From Tannerellaceae bacterium (GTDB taxonomy: Bacteria > Bacteroidota > Bacteroidia > Bacteroidales > Tannerellaceae): a stretch of 64,000 nucleotides of DNA. How positions within the stretch are numbered: the first letter of the stretch is position 1; every line of letters begins with the position of its first letter. The stretch spans positions 1-64,000 of the forward strand of contig JAIRKZ010000160.1 in NCBI GenBank assembly GCA_031259845.1. Direction: 5' to 3'. The notes below the pieces were generated by a model that saw only the letters and a program-made list of their open reading frames with translations, was not told where the DNA came from and did no database searches. Shown here in pieces: positions 1 to 9,792 of this stretch. Made by a program: the position numbers and the translations under genes.

Positions 1-543
1 GCGCTCTTCTTCGGTAATGGTGTTAAACAGCAGGAAGCGTTCTGCATACTCCATCGTATGCTTAGGCAGATACCAGAAATTATAATAACTGTAAGGCATC
101 ATATTGGAAAGGGCAAACTCTTCTTCCTGCGGTAAATCTACGGCCAGTTCAAGATTGTCTGCAGGGCGTGAGCGAGGCATCAGCAGGGAGAAACATTTCT
201 TGATAAAAGGTTGCCCGGAAAGCATCAGGTGGGGAAATACCGTTTGATAGGTGGTGTTATAGCCAAAATGTTTATCGCAGGCAAAGACGTTATGTACAAA
301 GGTAGTGCCGCAGCGCCAATGCCCCAGGATAAAAAAGGGGTCTGTCTCCAGGGGCTTTTCGTCTAATGTGCGGAGTCGTTTCCTTTCAATGGGCAGATGC
401 AGGCTTAGCAGTTGCGAGCCTGTCCGGGTTAAAAGATATTTTTTGCGGAACCTTTTATCGATAACCCTTCCTTCTGTAATGGCGTGGAATGTTGCCGGAT
501 TGGCTCCGATAAGCGGCGTAACGGGTAACTTCTGAAAATCCAT
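1..543 (-). CDS. Sulfotransferase family protein (partial, runs off left edge)
   Basis: Not in the ORF track; reverse complement read by hand gives an open frame from ATG at 543: MDFQKLPVTPLIGANPATFHAITEGRVID...DPFFILGHWRCGTTFVHNVFACD...DLPQEEEFALSNM. The GHWRCGTT segment matches the PAPS-binding 5'-phosphosulfate loop. It lies next to PAPS-synthesis genes. Confidence 0.85.
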   Translation of the reverse strand, partial: MDFQKLPVTPLIGANPATFHAITEGRVIDKRFRKKYLLTRTGSQLLSLHLPIERKRLRTLDEKPLETDPFFILGHWRCGTTFVHNVFACDKHFGYNTTYQTVFPHLMLSGQPFIKKCFSLLMPRSRPADNLELAVDLPQEEEFALSNMMPYSYYNFWYLPKHTMEYAERFLLFNTITEEER

Positions 544-626
544 AGATAGATAAATAAGAATCAATGCTGCAAAGATAGTATATAATTATTGAAGGGGACG
601 AAAAACAGACCGGCTTATTCTAATAC

Positions 627-669
627 TTATATGAAAATAAGATTAGCATCCATTCTTATTTTCATATAA
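627..669. repeat. 15-bp perfect inverted repeat (hairpin) TTATATGAAAATAAG / CTTATTTTCATATAA with 13-nt loop
   Basis: Arms 627-641 and 655-669 read directly from the sequence; the right arm overlaps the first 41-bp tandem repeat unit. Confidence 0.85.
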
Positions 670-859
670 ATATTACAGTAAGAATGAGCGCCGGGCTTAT
701 TTTCATAGAACTATTACAGTAAGAATGAGCGCCGGGCTTATTTTCATAGAACTATTACAGTAAGAATGAACGCCGGGCTTATTTTCATAGAAATATTACA
801 GTAAGAATGAGCGCCGGGCTTATTTTCATAGAAATATTACAGTAAGGATGAGCGGACAT
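655..859. repeat. 41-bp tandem repeat, five near-identical units (CTTATTTTCATAGAAMTATTACAGTAAGAATGAGCGCCGGG)
   Basis: Unit starts at 655, 696, 737, 778 and 819, exact 41-bp spacing; a few substitutions; a degenerate continuation follows 860. Confidence 0.95.
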
Positions 860-950
860 CTTTATTTACATATAATATTTCGGATAAGTTTTGTAGCTGG
901 CGATGGTTTGGGATAGAAAATGGCTGTCTGCGCGAGGGATTATTAAGCGG

Positions 951-2378
951 TTAATCTAAAATCAGCTTTATTTCCACTCCCTGGCGTCTGAGTTCTTCCG
1001 TGATTTTTTCTATTGCAGGATAATGCTTGCGGTCGATACCCATTTGTTTCAGGTCCAAGACGGCTAATGCGTCTTGGCGGTGCATATCTTTTACATCAAT
1101 CTTTCCGATAATCATCCCTACGGCCGATGTGTTATTCGTAACAGGGTTTATTAAAATAAAAGCGCCCGTCTGTTTGTTTGTCTGATAGGGGTCGAAAAAC
1201 AATTCTCTGCCGGCAGTAAGATACACATGCCCTATTTCATTCAGTGCAAGCAGGCTGGCCTGGGATGGCTTCATTGTATTTACATCTATTTTATAGCGAA
1301 CGCTGTCTATGCGGGCCCTTGTGGTATTGGTTGTATGTTTTATATAGAATGGGGTGGAAATATCCATCGGCTCTTCGTCCATCCATACAAGCATGGCTTC
1401 GAGGTTACGATTTACCTCAGGCAGGTTGTCCGGGTGTACCAGCATCTCGCCGCGCGACACGTCTATTTCGTCTTCCAGCGTGAGGGTGACGCTCAGGGGA
1501 GGGAAAGCGTAATCCAGGTCGCCATCGCAGGTTACAATGCGGCTCACTTTAGAAATCTTCCCCGAGGGCAGGGCCATAACCGTATCCCCTTTACGGACAA
1601 TGCCGCCGGCCACCTTGCCGCAGAATCCCCTGAAATGCTGGCCGGGGCGCAACACGTATTGCACCGGGTAACGGAAACCGGCATAGTTCCTGTCTGGCTC
1701 TACCGGTACGCTTTCGAGATGTTCCAATAAAGGCAGCCCCTCATACCAGGGCGTGCGTTTGCTCTTAACAACTACATTGTCTCCCTCTAAAGCAGACAAC
1801 GGGATGCTGGTGATGCCGGGCATCCCTAACGATCCGGCAAAATGCCTGTAAGCGGCTACTGTCTTATCGAATACCTCCCGGTTGAAATCAACCAAATCCA
1901 TCTTATTGACGGCCAATACCACGTGCTTGATTCCCAGGAGGGAGGCCAGGAAGGTATGCCGGCGCGTCTGGGTAACCACCCCTGTGCGGGCGTCGACCAG
2001 GATAATGACCAGGTTGGCCGTTGAGCCGCCTGTTATCATGTTGCGGGTATATTGTTCGTGCCCCGGCGCATCGGCAATAATGAATTTACGGCTATTCGTA
2101 CTGAAATACCGGTAGGCTACGTCAATCGTAATACCCTGTTCGCGTTCGGCCTTCAGGCCATCGAGCAATAAGGCATAATCGATATGGGCGCCGGCATTGC
2201 CCATGCGTTTACTGTCGCGCCGGAGAGCGTCAAGCTGGTCTTCGTATATCTTCCTGCTGTCGAATAATAATCTTCCGATAAGCGTAGACTTCCCGTCGTC
2301 TACAGAGCCGGCCGTAAGGAGGCGAAGCAGGTCTTTCTGTTCGTCTTTCTCAAGATATTCCCCTATAGCATCCATCAT
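951..2378 (-). CDS. cysN: Sulfate adenylyltransferase subunit 1 (GTPase)
   Basis: [39 protein letters not shown]: translation-GTPase motifs of CysN; adjacent to cysD. Confidence 0.95.
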   Translation of the reverse strand: MMDAIGEYLEKDEQKDLLRLLTAGSVDDGKSTLIGRLLFDSRKIYEDQLDALRRDSKRMGNAGAHIDYALLLDGLKAEREQGITIDVAYRYFSTNSRKFIIADAPGHEQYTRNMITGGSTANLVIILVDARTGVVTQTRRHTFLASLLGIKHVVLAVNKMDLVDFNREVFDKTVAAYRHFAGSLGMPGITSIPLSALEGDNVVVKSKRTPWYEGLPLLEHLESVPVEPDRNYAGFRYPVQYVLRPGQHFRGFCGKVAGGIVRKGDTVMALPSGKISKVSRIVTCDGDLDYAFPPLSVTLTLEDEIDVSRGEMLVHPDNLPEVNRNLEAMLVWMDEEPMDISTPFYIKHTTNTTRARIDSVRYKIDVNTMKPSQASLLALNEIGHVYLTAGRELFFDPYQTNKQTGAFILINPVTNNTSAVGMIIGKIDVKDMHRQDALAVLDLKQMGIDRKHYPAIEKITEELRRQGVEIKLILD

Positions 2379-2379
2379 A

Positions 2380-3294
2380 TTAAAAATACCCCTCCCGTTT
2401 CTTTTGCTCCATGCTTCCTTCCTGGTCGAAGTCTATTACGCGGGTGGTACGTTCGCTCTTTGTAGTTGTCATCATTTCCTCCACAATCTGTTCTATCGTT
2501 CCGGCGGCGCTTCTTACGGCTCCCGTGAGGGGGTAACAACCCAATGTGCGGAAACGGACATTCATCATTTTAGCTTTTTTGCGATATTCTTCCGGCATAC
2601 GGTCGTCGTCTGCCAGGATAAGATTGCCGTCTATTTCCACAACCGGGCGTTCCCTGGCGAAATATAAGGGAACAATGGGTATCTTCTCCATGCGGATATA
2701 TTGCCACACGTCTAATTCCGTCCAATTGGATAAGGGAAACACACGGATACTTTCTCCTTTATGAATACGGGTGTTATAAATATCCCACAACTCCGGGCGC
2801 TGGTTCTTGGGGTCCCATTGATGGAATTTGTCGCGGAAAGAAAATATCCGTTCCTTGGCGCGGCTCTTTTCTTCATCCCGGCGCGCGCCCCCGAAAGCGG
2901 CGTTGAACGCATACTTGTTCAGCGCGTCCAGTAATGCTTTGGTCTTCATCAGGTCGGTATGCACTTTACTGCCATGCGTAAAGGGGCCTACCCCGGCTCT
3001 GTAAGCCTCCCTGTTAGACTCAACGATCAGCTCCCAGCCGAATTTCTTTGTATACGAATCGCGAAACTCTATCATTTCCCTGAATTTCCACATAGAGTCT
3101 ATGTGCATCAAAGGAAAGGGCGCCTTGCCCGGGGCAAAAGCTTTCTCGGCCAAACGAACCATTACCGACGAATCTTTCCCAATGGAGTAAAGCATCACCG
3201 GACGCTCAAATTCGGCAGCTACTTCGCGGATAATATGGATAGACTCGGCTTCTAATTCACGAAGATGAGTTAACGGGTAATGTTCAGCGTTCAA
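2380..3294 (-). CDS. cysD: Sulfate adenylyltransferase subunit 2
   Basis: [21 protein letters not shown]-loop and [14 protein letters not shown]...EGYF C-terminus typical of CysD. Confidence 0.95.
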   Translation of the reverse strand: MNAEHYPLTHLRELEAESIHIIREVAAEFERPVMLYSIGKDSSVMVRLAEKAFAPGKAPFPLMHIDSMWKFREMIEFRDSYTKKFGWELIVESNREAYRAGVGPFTHGSKVHTDLMKTKALLDALNKYAFNAAFGGARRDEEKSRAKERIFSFRDKFHQWDPKNQRPELWDIYNTRIHKGESIRVFPLSNWTELDVWQYIRMEKIPIVPLYFARERPVVEIDGNLILADDDRMPEEYRKKAKMMNVRFRTLGCYPLTGAVRSAAGTIEQIVEEMMTTTKSERTTRVIDFDQEGSMEQKKREGYF

Positions 3295-3908
3295 TTTTCA
3301 ACTCTTATTTTTGATAAAACAACTTCTAATAACATGTTTACAGCTTCTTCCACCCTCAGGCGGGAGGTATCTATCGCCAATGCCGGATTAACAGGCGGCT
3401 CAAACGGAGCCGATACCCCGGTAAAGTCTTTTATCTCCCCTTTGCGCGCTTTGGCATAGAGGCCTTTCACGTCGCGCCGTTCGCACGTATCCAAAGGAGT
3501 ACTTATGTATATCTCTAAAAAATCATCTTTCCCTATAATAGAAGCGGCCATTTCGCGCATGGCCGTTTCGGGGCTTATAAAAGCGGCTATCGTTATCACG
3601 CCGGTATTCATAAATAATTTCCCAATCTCGGCTATCCGCCGGATATTCTCTATCCTGTCTTCCGCCGAAAAGCCCAGGTTGTTATTTATGCCGCTCCGGA
3701 TATTATCGCCATCCAGTATGCAACAGAGCAAGCCCCGGCTGTGAAGTTCTTTTTCCAAGGCAATAGCCAGCGTACTTTTCCCGGAGCCGCTCAGTCCGGT
3801 AAGCCAAATCATAAGGCTGCGTTGTTGCAGCAACTGTTCTTTCTCTTTCCTCGAAAGCATTTTGTTAAAGACAGGCGTCAATAGTATGTTTTTATTCATC
3901 CGGTTCAT
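3291..3908 (-). CDS. cysC: Adenylylsulfate kinase
   Basis: [20 protein letters not shown]-loop; [21 protein letters not shown]. The ORF track start (4082) lies inside the upstream gene; the start at 3908 (MNRMNKN...) follows the upstream stop by 2 nt. The 3' end overlaps cysD by 4 bp. Confidence 0.9.
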   Translation of the reverse strand: MNRMNKNILLTPVFNKMLSRKEKEQLLQQRSLMIWLTGLSGSGKSTLAIALEKELHSRGLLCCILDGDNIRSGINNNLGFSAEDRIENIRRIAEIGKLFMNTGVITIAAFISPETAMREMAASIIGKDDFLEIYISTPLDTCERRDVKGLYAKARKGEIKDFTGVSAPFEPPVNPALAIDTSRLRVEEAVNMLLEVVLSKIRVEN

Positions 3909-3910
3909 AT

Positions 3911-5464
3911 TTAAAAAGGCCAGATTAACGGCGTAAGAAATATAGTTGTAAGGAAAACAACGATCGTTAAAGGAAGCCCTGTCTTTACAAAGTCCATAAA
4001 AGAATACCCTCCAAGCCCCTGTACAATCATATTGGTTTGATAACATATCGGCGTACAGAAACTGGTAGAAGCAGCCACGCATGTAACGATAAAAAACGGC
4101 GCCGGGTTAACCCCCAGTTGTGTAGCCACAGACAGCGCCACCGGGAAACTTAGCGCCGCCGCCGCATTGTTCGTAATGATTTGTGAGAATAACGCCGTAA
4201 GTATAAAAGTCATAGCCAGCAAGGCGTAAGCTCCCGCAGTGGCAGACATATCAATAATAAATTTAGCGGAAACGGCAGCCAGGCCCGAATTTTCAATCGC
4301 TTTACTGATAGCAAAGGCGCAGGCTATCGTAATCAATATATCCCACGAGATGTATTTGGTGTATTTCCTCGCCGGGAATATGTTTGTGCAGGCCATTATA
4401 ACCGTAGTGATACACACAAAGAAGAACATGTCGAGCTTTACCTCCGGCCATGTTTCTTTCACTACCGGCAGTTCTCCTATGGTAGCGCCCGTTATCATGA
4501 AAATAAAGAGCCCCAGGGCAAGCCATCTTTTTTTATCCGGGGCAGGCGCCTCTTCTTCTTTTCCATTAGCTAATGTAAGGAAGACTCTCGATTCGCCCCA
4601 GGCAGGGATAAAGGAATCGTCGGCCCATAACACCAGGGTGTCTCCTTCCTGCAAGATAACCTCATCCGGATTGCCGGCAACATATTGTCCTCCTGTCTTA
4701 ACTCCCTTAACGATTGCTCCGTAATGACGGGTAAAGTCAAATTCGCCTAACTTTTTATTAATACCCGGGAATCGCGGGCCTAAGACCGCTTCGATGCAGT
4801 GAAGGCCTCCTTCCCGGTCTTTGCCGGCAGGCTCATCTTCTCTGCTTTCCCTCGATTCCGGCAATAGTTTATTGGAAAAGAATAGCAGGAAAAGGATACC
4901 TGCCAGGGCCACAGGCACGCCAATTTTAGCTATCTCAAACATGGATAGCCCTTCATATCCGGCTTCCATTATCATACCGTTTACCACCAGGTTGGTGGAA
5001 GTTCCTATCAAGGTACAAATCCCTCCCAGGCTAACGGCATAGGTTAATGGTATCAAGAACTTTGCAGGAGGCAAATGGATACCCTCCGCCCATCTTTTAA
5101 TAATAGGAGCGAAGATAACAACCATAGGGGTATTGTTCAGGAAGGCCGACATCCCCGCCAGGACGGGAAGCAGCCTCATCTGCGACCTGACAACAGTTGT
5201 TTTTCCTTTAGGGAGGAGCTTTTTGAATAATTGCGACAGCGTGCCGCTTTGACGGATTCCTTCGCTTACAAGGAAAAGCATGGCAACGGTAATCATTCCC
5301 TTATTGCTGAATCCTTCAAGCATTTCCTCCGGCGTTAGTATACCTGCACACAGGAATAATACAACGACAGATGTTAAAACCATGCCCGGACGCATTTTAT
5401 CCCATATCAACGCAGCAATCATTCCGGCCAAAGCCGATAACACAAATATAATTTCAAAATTCAT
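3911..5464 (-). CDS. SLC13/DASS-type anion (sulfate) permease with TrkA-C-like domain
   Basis: Polytopic protein; NNTPMVVIFAPII and LIGTSTNLVVNG motifs of the SLC13 family; located within the cys module. Confidence 0.8.
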   Translation of the reverse strand: MNFEIIFVLSALAGMIAALIWDKMRPGMVLTSVVVLFLCAGILTPEEMLEGFSNKGMITVAMLFLVSEGIRQSGTLSQLFKKLLPKGKTTVVRSQMRLLPVLAGMSAFLNNTPMVVIFAPIIKRWAEGIHLPPAKFLIPLTYAVSLGGICTLIGTSTNLVVNGMIMEAGYEGLSMFEIAKIGVPVALAGILFLLFFSNKLLPESRESREDEPAGKDREGGLHCIEAVLGPRFPGINKKLGEFDFTRHYGAIVKGVKTGGQYVAGNPDEVILQEGDTLVLWADDSFIPAWGESRVFLTLANGKEEEAPAPDKKRWLALGLFIFMITGATIGELPVVKETWPEVKLDMFFFVCITTVIMACTNIFPARKYTKYISWDILITIACAFAISKAIENSGLAAVSAKFIIDMSATAGAYALLAMTFILTALFSQIITNNAAAALSFPVALSVATQLGVNPAPFFIVTCVAASTSFCTPICYQTNMIVQGLGGYSFMDFVKTGLPLTIVVFLTTIFLTPLIWPF

Positions 5465-5536
5465 GCTTTACAGACTTCTTCAATAATCTTCAAGAGATAA
5501 ATTGCAAAAGTAAAAAAAGAATATCGAAAACCGTCG

Positions 5537-6361
5537 TCAGTATTTGGAATAAATTGGTTTAACGATGAACCATTGATTTGTCAATATCTGTTTGTTATAT
5601 CGCAAAGGTGTTTTTTCGTCAATATGGTAAATCTCACAGCCGGCGGCTTTAGCGATAGCATGGCCGGCAGCCGTATCCCATTCCATTGTAGGTGCAAAAC
5701 GGGGGTATACATCCGCCGAACCTTCGGCTACCAGACAAATCTTCAGGCTGCTCCCGCTATTGATTCTTGTAACCGGCTGTCCCTTTTTGCACAGGTTATC
5801 GATATAAGCCAACGTCTCGTCGGTCTGGTGCGAACGTGAAGAAACAACCACAATACCCTGATGCCCGCGCGACAGGGGTAAGCGGATAGCCTCCCTTATC
5901 AGTTCATCCATCGAAAACCGGTTTGAATAATCAATACCTGCCAGCTTATAAGCGCCGATTGATTCGGAAGAGAAATACAATTCCTTCCTGACCGGAATAA
6001 AAACAACACCCAATACCGGATTATGATCAACCACAAGCGCTATGTTTACCGTAAACTCTCCATTACGTTTAATAAACTCTTTGGTTCCGTCTAAAGGGTC
6101 TACTATCCAAAGCGTTTTCCATTTGGAACGCTCTTTATAAGGAATCATTTTACCCTCTTCGCTCAGAATAGGAAACGGAGTAGAAGACAGCGCTTTTACA
6201 ATGATTTCATTCGCAGCTTTATCGGCACGGGTCAAGGGAGAGTTGTCTTTTTTTAGTTCAACGCCAAACCCTGAATCCGGACATGTATAAATATCCATAA
6301 TGGACTTACCTGCGTCTACTGCCGCACGAATGGCTATATACAGATAGTTAGTGTAGTTCAT
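5537..6361 (-). CDS. cysQ: 3'(2'),5'-bisphosphate nucleotidase
   Basis: LSEEGK, WIVDPLDGTKEFIKRNGEFTVNIAL and EWDTAAGHAI: inositol-monophosphatase superfamily signature, CysQ type. Confidence 0.93.
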   Translation of the reverse strand: MNYTNYLYIAIRAAVDAGKSIMDIYTCPDSGFGVELKKDNSPLTRADKAANEIIVKALSSTPFPILSEEGKMIPYKERSKWKTLWIVDPLDGTKEFIKRNGEFTVNIALVVDHNPVLGVVFIPVRKELYFSSESIGAYKLAGIDYSNRFSMDELIREAIRLPLSRGHQGIVVVSSRSHQTDETLAYIDNLCKKGQPVTRINSGSSLKICLVAEGSADVYPRFAPTMEWDTAAGHAIAKAAGCEIYHIDEKTPLRYNKQILTNQWFIVKPIYSKY

Positions 6362-6501
6362 TGTCGTCTTTCATTACTTATTCACTGTTGCAAATATACA
6401 TGATAAAAACGGATAATCGCACAGAAGGATAAAAATGTGAAAGTTTCCTTATATTATTGGTAAGGATCAAGTCCGGTTGAAAGCGGCAGGCTACCGTCTT
6501 C

Positions 6502-7383
6502 TCAACTCCTTGACTCCGTTATCACCTCTTTATTTACTTTCTTAATTAAGCCTTGCAGCACTGTGCCGGGGCCTAATTCTATGAAATGGGTTGCTCCGCC
6601 GGCAATCATGTTTTCAACGATTTGCGTCCAGCGGACGGGAGATGTTAATTGGGAGATTAGATTTGTTTTGATTGTATCGGGGGCTGTTTGCGGGCGGGCG
6701 TCTACATTTTGATAGACAGGGCATATTGGTTTATTAAATGTAGTATCTTCAATCGCTTTTGCCAATTCTTCCCGCGCCGGTTCCATTAATGGAGAATGGA
6801 AAGCGCCGCCCACGTTTAGTTTCAAAGCGCGTTTGGCTCCGGCGGCCAACAGTTGTTCACAAGCTTTATCAACTCCCGGTATTGTTCCAGATATCACAAT
6901 CTGCCCGGCGCTGTTATAATTGGCGGGGACTACAATTTCGTCATTGATGCCGGCGCAGATTTCTTCCACTTTTGCATCCGGTAAACCTATAATGGCTGCC
7001 ATGGCGGATGGCGTTGCTTCGCATGCTTTCTGCATGGCCATGGCTCGTTTGGATACAAGGGCAAGGCCATCTTCAAAAGAAAGCGCCCCGGCTGCCACTA
7101 AGGCTGAAAATTCTCCTAAGGAATGCCCTGCAGCCATATCCGGTTTAAACTGTTCGCCCAAGGTCTTGGCTAATATAACGGAATGTAAGAAAATGGCAGG
7201 CTGTGTAACCTTTGTTTGTTTCAGGCCTTCGTCTGTTCCTTCAAACATTATACCGGTGATGCTGAAACCAAGGATTTCATTTGCCATTTTGAATAATTCA
7301 TTTGCCTGGGAGTTGTTTTCATAAAGTTCTTTTCCCATTCCTGCAAACTGGGCGCCTTGCCCAGGAAATACATACGCTTTCAT
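6502..7383 (-). CDS. fabD: Malonyl-CoA:ACP transacylase
   Basis: FPGQGAQFAGMG, AGHSLGEFSALVAAG, GGAFHSPLM. Confidence 0.95.
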   Translation of the reverse strand: MKAYVFPGQGAQFAGMGKELYENNSQANELFKMANEILGFSITGIMFEGTDEGLKQTKVTQPAIFLHSVILAKTLGEQFKPDMAAGHSLGEFSALVAAGALSFEDGLALVSKRAMAMQKACEATPSAMAAIIGLPDAKVEEICAGINDEIVVPANYNSAGQIVISGTIPGVDKACEQLLAAGAKRALKLNVGGAFHSPLMEPAREELAKAIEDTTFNKPICPVYQNVDARPQTAPDTIKTNLISQLTSPVRWTQIVENMIAGGATHFIELGPGTVLQGLIKKVNKEVITESRS

Positions 7384-7471
7384 ATTTCTAATCTTTTTCT
7401 AATTTCAGATTTTTAAGACGGCGCAAAGGTAATAAAAATCGAATTATCTGCTTCGTTTACATTACATATTG

Positions 7472-7479
7472 TATATTTG
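7472..7479 (+). promoter_or_regulatory. Candidate Bacteroidetes -7 element TATATTTG upstream of tatA
   Basis: Matches TAnnTTTG; no clear TTTG -33 at the expected spacing. Confidence 0.4.
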
Positions 7480-7521
7480 CCTCCCTAAACAACTGGATTA
7501 CTAACAAATAATTTTTATATT

Positions 7522-7722
7522 ATGAATCATTTATTATTTCTCGGAAACTTAGGGACAGGCGAAATTATTATCATCGCTATTATTGTATTGTTACTTTTCG
7601 GCGGTAAAAAGATACCCGAATTAATGAAAGGCATCGGAAAAGGGGTTAAAAATTTCAAAGACGGTGTAAAAGGACTGGAAGACGACATCAAGTTAGACGA
7701 TACGGATACTACTAAGAAATAA
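7522..7722 (+). CDS. tatA: Sec-independent translocase subunit TatA/E
   Basis: Short N-terminal [28 protein letters not shown] amphipathic helix. Confidence 0.92.
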   Translation: MNHLLFLGNLGTGEIIIIAIIVLLLFGGKKIPELMKGIGKGVKNFKDGVKGLEDDIKLDDTDTTKK

Positions 7723-7727
7723 ATAAG

Positions 7728-8573
7728 ATGGAACAGAATGAAATGTCGTTCTGGGATCACCTGGAAGATCTTCGCTGGACCATTTTTCGCTCTTTAGCTG
7801 CACTTTTTATCTTTATGATAGCCCTCTTTGCCTTTATGCGGGGAGAGTATGGTATATTCGACGGCGTGATTATGGCGCCTACAAGGGGTAATTTTATAAC
7901 CTACCAGCTATTTTGTAAGGCTGCTTCTTTCTTTGGCATTGTGAGTGATTTCTGTGACACCAGCTTTTGGATACATATTTTTAATATAAAGTTAGCTTCG
8001 CAGTTCTTTACCCACATGACTACCTCTTTCTGGCTGGCATTGGTGCTTACGTTCCCTTATCTAATGTATGAGGTATGGAAGTTTATCCGCCCGGCCTTAT
8101 ATGAGAATGAGAAGAATAGCGTACGTTGGGTATTTCTTTTTGGTACGGGAATGTTTTTCGTAGGTTGCGCTGTGGGCTACTTTATGGTATTCCCTGTTAC
8201 GCTACGTTTCCTGGCAACCTATCAGATAAGTGAATCTATAACAGAACAGGTATCGCTGGAATCCTATATGGATAATTTCCTGATGTTGATATTTATTATG
8301 GGTATCATGTTTGAAATGCCTTTACTATCCTGGCTGTTATCGCAATTAGGTTTGGTAAACCGTTCCTTATTCCAGAAGTACCGCCGTCATGCGGTGGTCG
8401 TTTTACTTGTCTTAGCGGCGTTTATCACACCCAGTGGAGACCCTTTCACCCTGATGATTGTTTTTATCCCGCTTTATTTCCTGTTTGAATTAAGCGCATT
8501 CTTTGTCAAACCGGCTCCGCCTGACGATGAAGAAGAAAACGACAACTATCTACCCGAAGCGGCAACGAAATAA
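7728..8573 (+). CDS. tatC: Sec-independent translocase subunit TatC
   Basis: SFWDHLEDLRWTIFRS N-terminus; six-TM protein; FITPSGDPFT; follows tatA. Confidence 0.95.
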   Translation: MEQNEMSFWDHLEDLRWTIFRSLAALFIFMIALFAFMRGEYGIFDGVIMAPTRGNFITYQLFCKAASFFGIVSDFCDTSFWIHIFNIKLASQFFTHMTTSFWLALVLTFPYLMYEVWKFIRPALYENEKNSVRWVFLFGTGMFFVGCAVGYFMVFPVTLRFLATYQISESITEQVSLESYMDNFLMLIFIMGIMFEMPLLSWLLSQLGLVNRSLFQKYRRHAVVVLLVLAAFITPSGDPFTLMIVFIPLYFLFELSAFFVKPAPPDDEEENDNYLPEAATK

Positions 8574-8581
8574 AAGAAAAG

Positions 8582-8615
8582 AGAGCGTCTGTTCAAGGCG
8601 CTCTTTCTTTTTTTA
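8582..8615 (+). terminator. Rho-independent terminator after tatC
   Basis: AGAGCG...CGCTCT stem followed by TTTCTTTTTTT. Confidence 0.75.
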
Positions 8616-8650
8616 AAGGATTACATTTTGCTATTTTTACATTTTGCTAT

Positions 8651-9229
8651 TTTACCCCCCTGCCTGCTTCGCTTATTTGTATCCCAGTCCGGGATAACTC
8701 CCGAAAACACGCTGTATTTGACGCTTGCCTTTTGATAAAATAACACGAAATGAAAGGAATTATTGACTATATGCGCGCCAATTAATCCTGTACAGATATA
8801 AAAACAGGGCAAAAAGCAGCCGTTTACTATCTGTTTGCTCAATAAAAACGGCGGGTGAAAACAGTTATTCCAGCGCCGTTCCGGGCCTCCGGAAGCCACG
8901 TTTCCGGGCGTTTCCGGGCCTTCCGTTTTTTCATTGGGATGTCTCCAGCAAGTCATTTCGATGCTTTTGTAAAGACATCCCAATGCCTTTGCAAAGGCAT
9001 CATAATCCTTTCCTGAAGAGTCCGTCATGTTTTCCCGGAACCCTCCCGCCAAACAGGTAATACCGGTTCATTTAATTACGAAGACAATCGGAATCGTCCG
9101 CAGATTGCTCCCGTCTGTACAAAACGCCCGTTAGCAGAAAACGCAAATTCCTTAATATCTGTCAGCGGGTAAGCCTTAACGGTAGCATATTGTAAAACGG
9201 CCCGGCGTCCTTTCTTCCTCCTCATTTTT
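8651..9229. repeat. Interspersed ~580-bp repeat, copy 1
   Basis: Aligns nearly end to end and in the same orientation with 30828-31408 (e.g. shared CCTTAACGGTAGCATATTGTAAAACGGCCCGG and GAGTCCGTCATGTTTTCCCGGAACC). Confidence 0.9.
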
Positions 9230-9602
9230 CCTCCTAACCCTGTATTAAGTTAAAGCTGCAAATACACAATCAATACAAAAAATCAGGCAGATGGTGTAAA
9301 TACCTTTTTTTGTTAATAAAATATAATATTTGGCGATTTGTTTTACAATAAAACGGAAACTATAAGAAAATTCTGCATTGGACGCTTACATTACTTTTTT
9401 TCTTTATTCGGACATTTGATAAGAGAAGCATGAAAATGTTGTTAATGTTACATACATTAATGTTTGCGATACAATAATAATAGTAAAATCCGTCAACATA
9501 TTGAATCAAGTCGATCTTGCAAAAAACGGACATTTAAAATAGAATGTTGCCTTAGGGGGCTCCTTTTTATTCTGCGTTCTGAGATATTCCTGTTTTTAAA
9601 TA

Positions 9603-9633
9603 TTTGCATTAATACAAAAACAAACTAACTTTG
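9603..9633 (+). promoter_or_regulatory. Bacteroidetes sigma-A-type promoter (TTTG - 19 nt - TAACTTTG) for the megasynthase operon
   Basis: TTTG at 9603-9606, TAACTTTG at 9626-9633; spacing 19 nt matches the known TTTG/TAnnTTTG consensus; about 160 nt upstream of the ORF1 ATG. Confidence 0.7.
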
Positions 9634-9792
9634 TATCCAATTTTATTAAACAAATAGAACAAACTTTTTATATGAAACCTGCTATATGTATATAGCATGC
9701 ATTGTGCAGACAAATCTTAATTTACAGCTTTTACATGCGAATGATTTGACAGACTAACAGATAAAGATAAGAACTTAACCTAATAAAAAGAG

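Noticed and set aside
655-859. CRISPR array
   Set aside because: Units are contiguous 41-bp tandem repeats with no unique spacers, and no cas genes are present.
1227-1730. 167-aa plus-strand ORF
   Set aside because: Fully antisense to cysN; low-complexity shadow ORF with no family features.
2197-2667. 156-aa plus-strand ORF
   Set aside because: Antisense to cysN/cysD; shadow ORF.
6502-7383. fabD as a dedicated part of the megasynthase cluster
   Set aside because: Opposite strand, separated by tatAC, and both synthases have their own AT; it looks like the housekeeping FabD.
8621-9052. 143-aa minus-strand ORF as a protein-coding gene
   Set aside because: It lies almost wholly within the interspersed repeat; the second copy does not preserve the frame, and the protein shows no recognisable motif.
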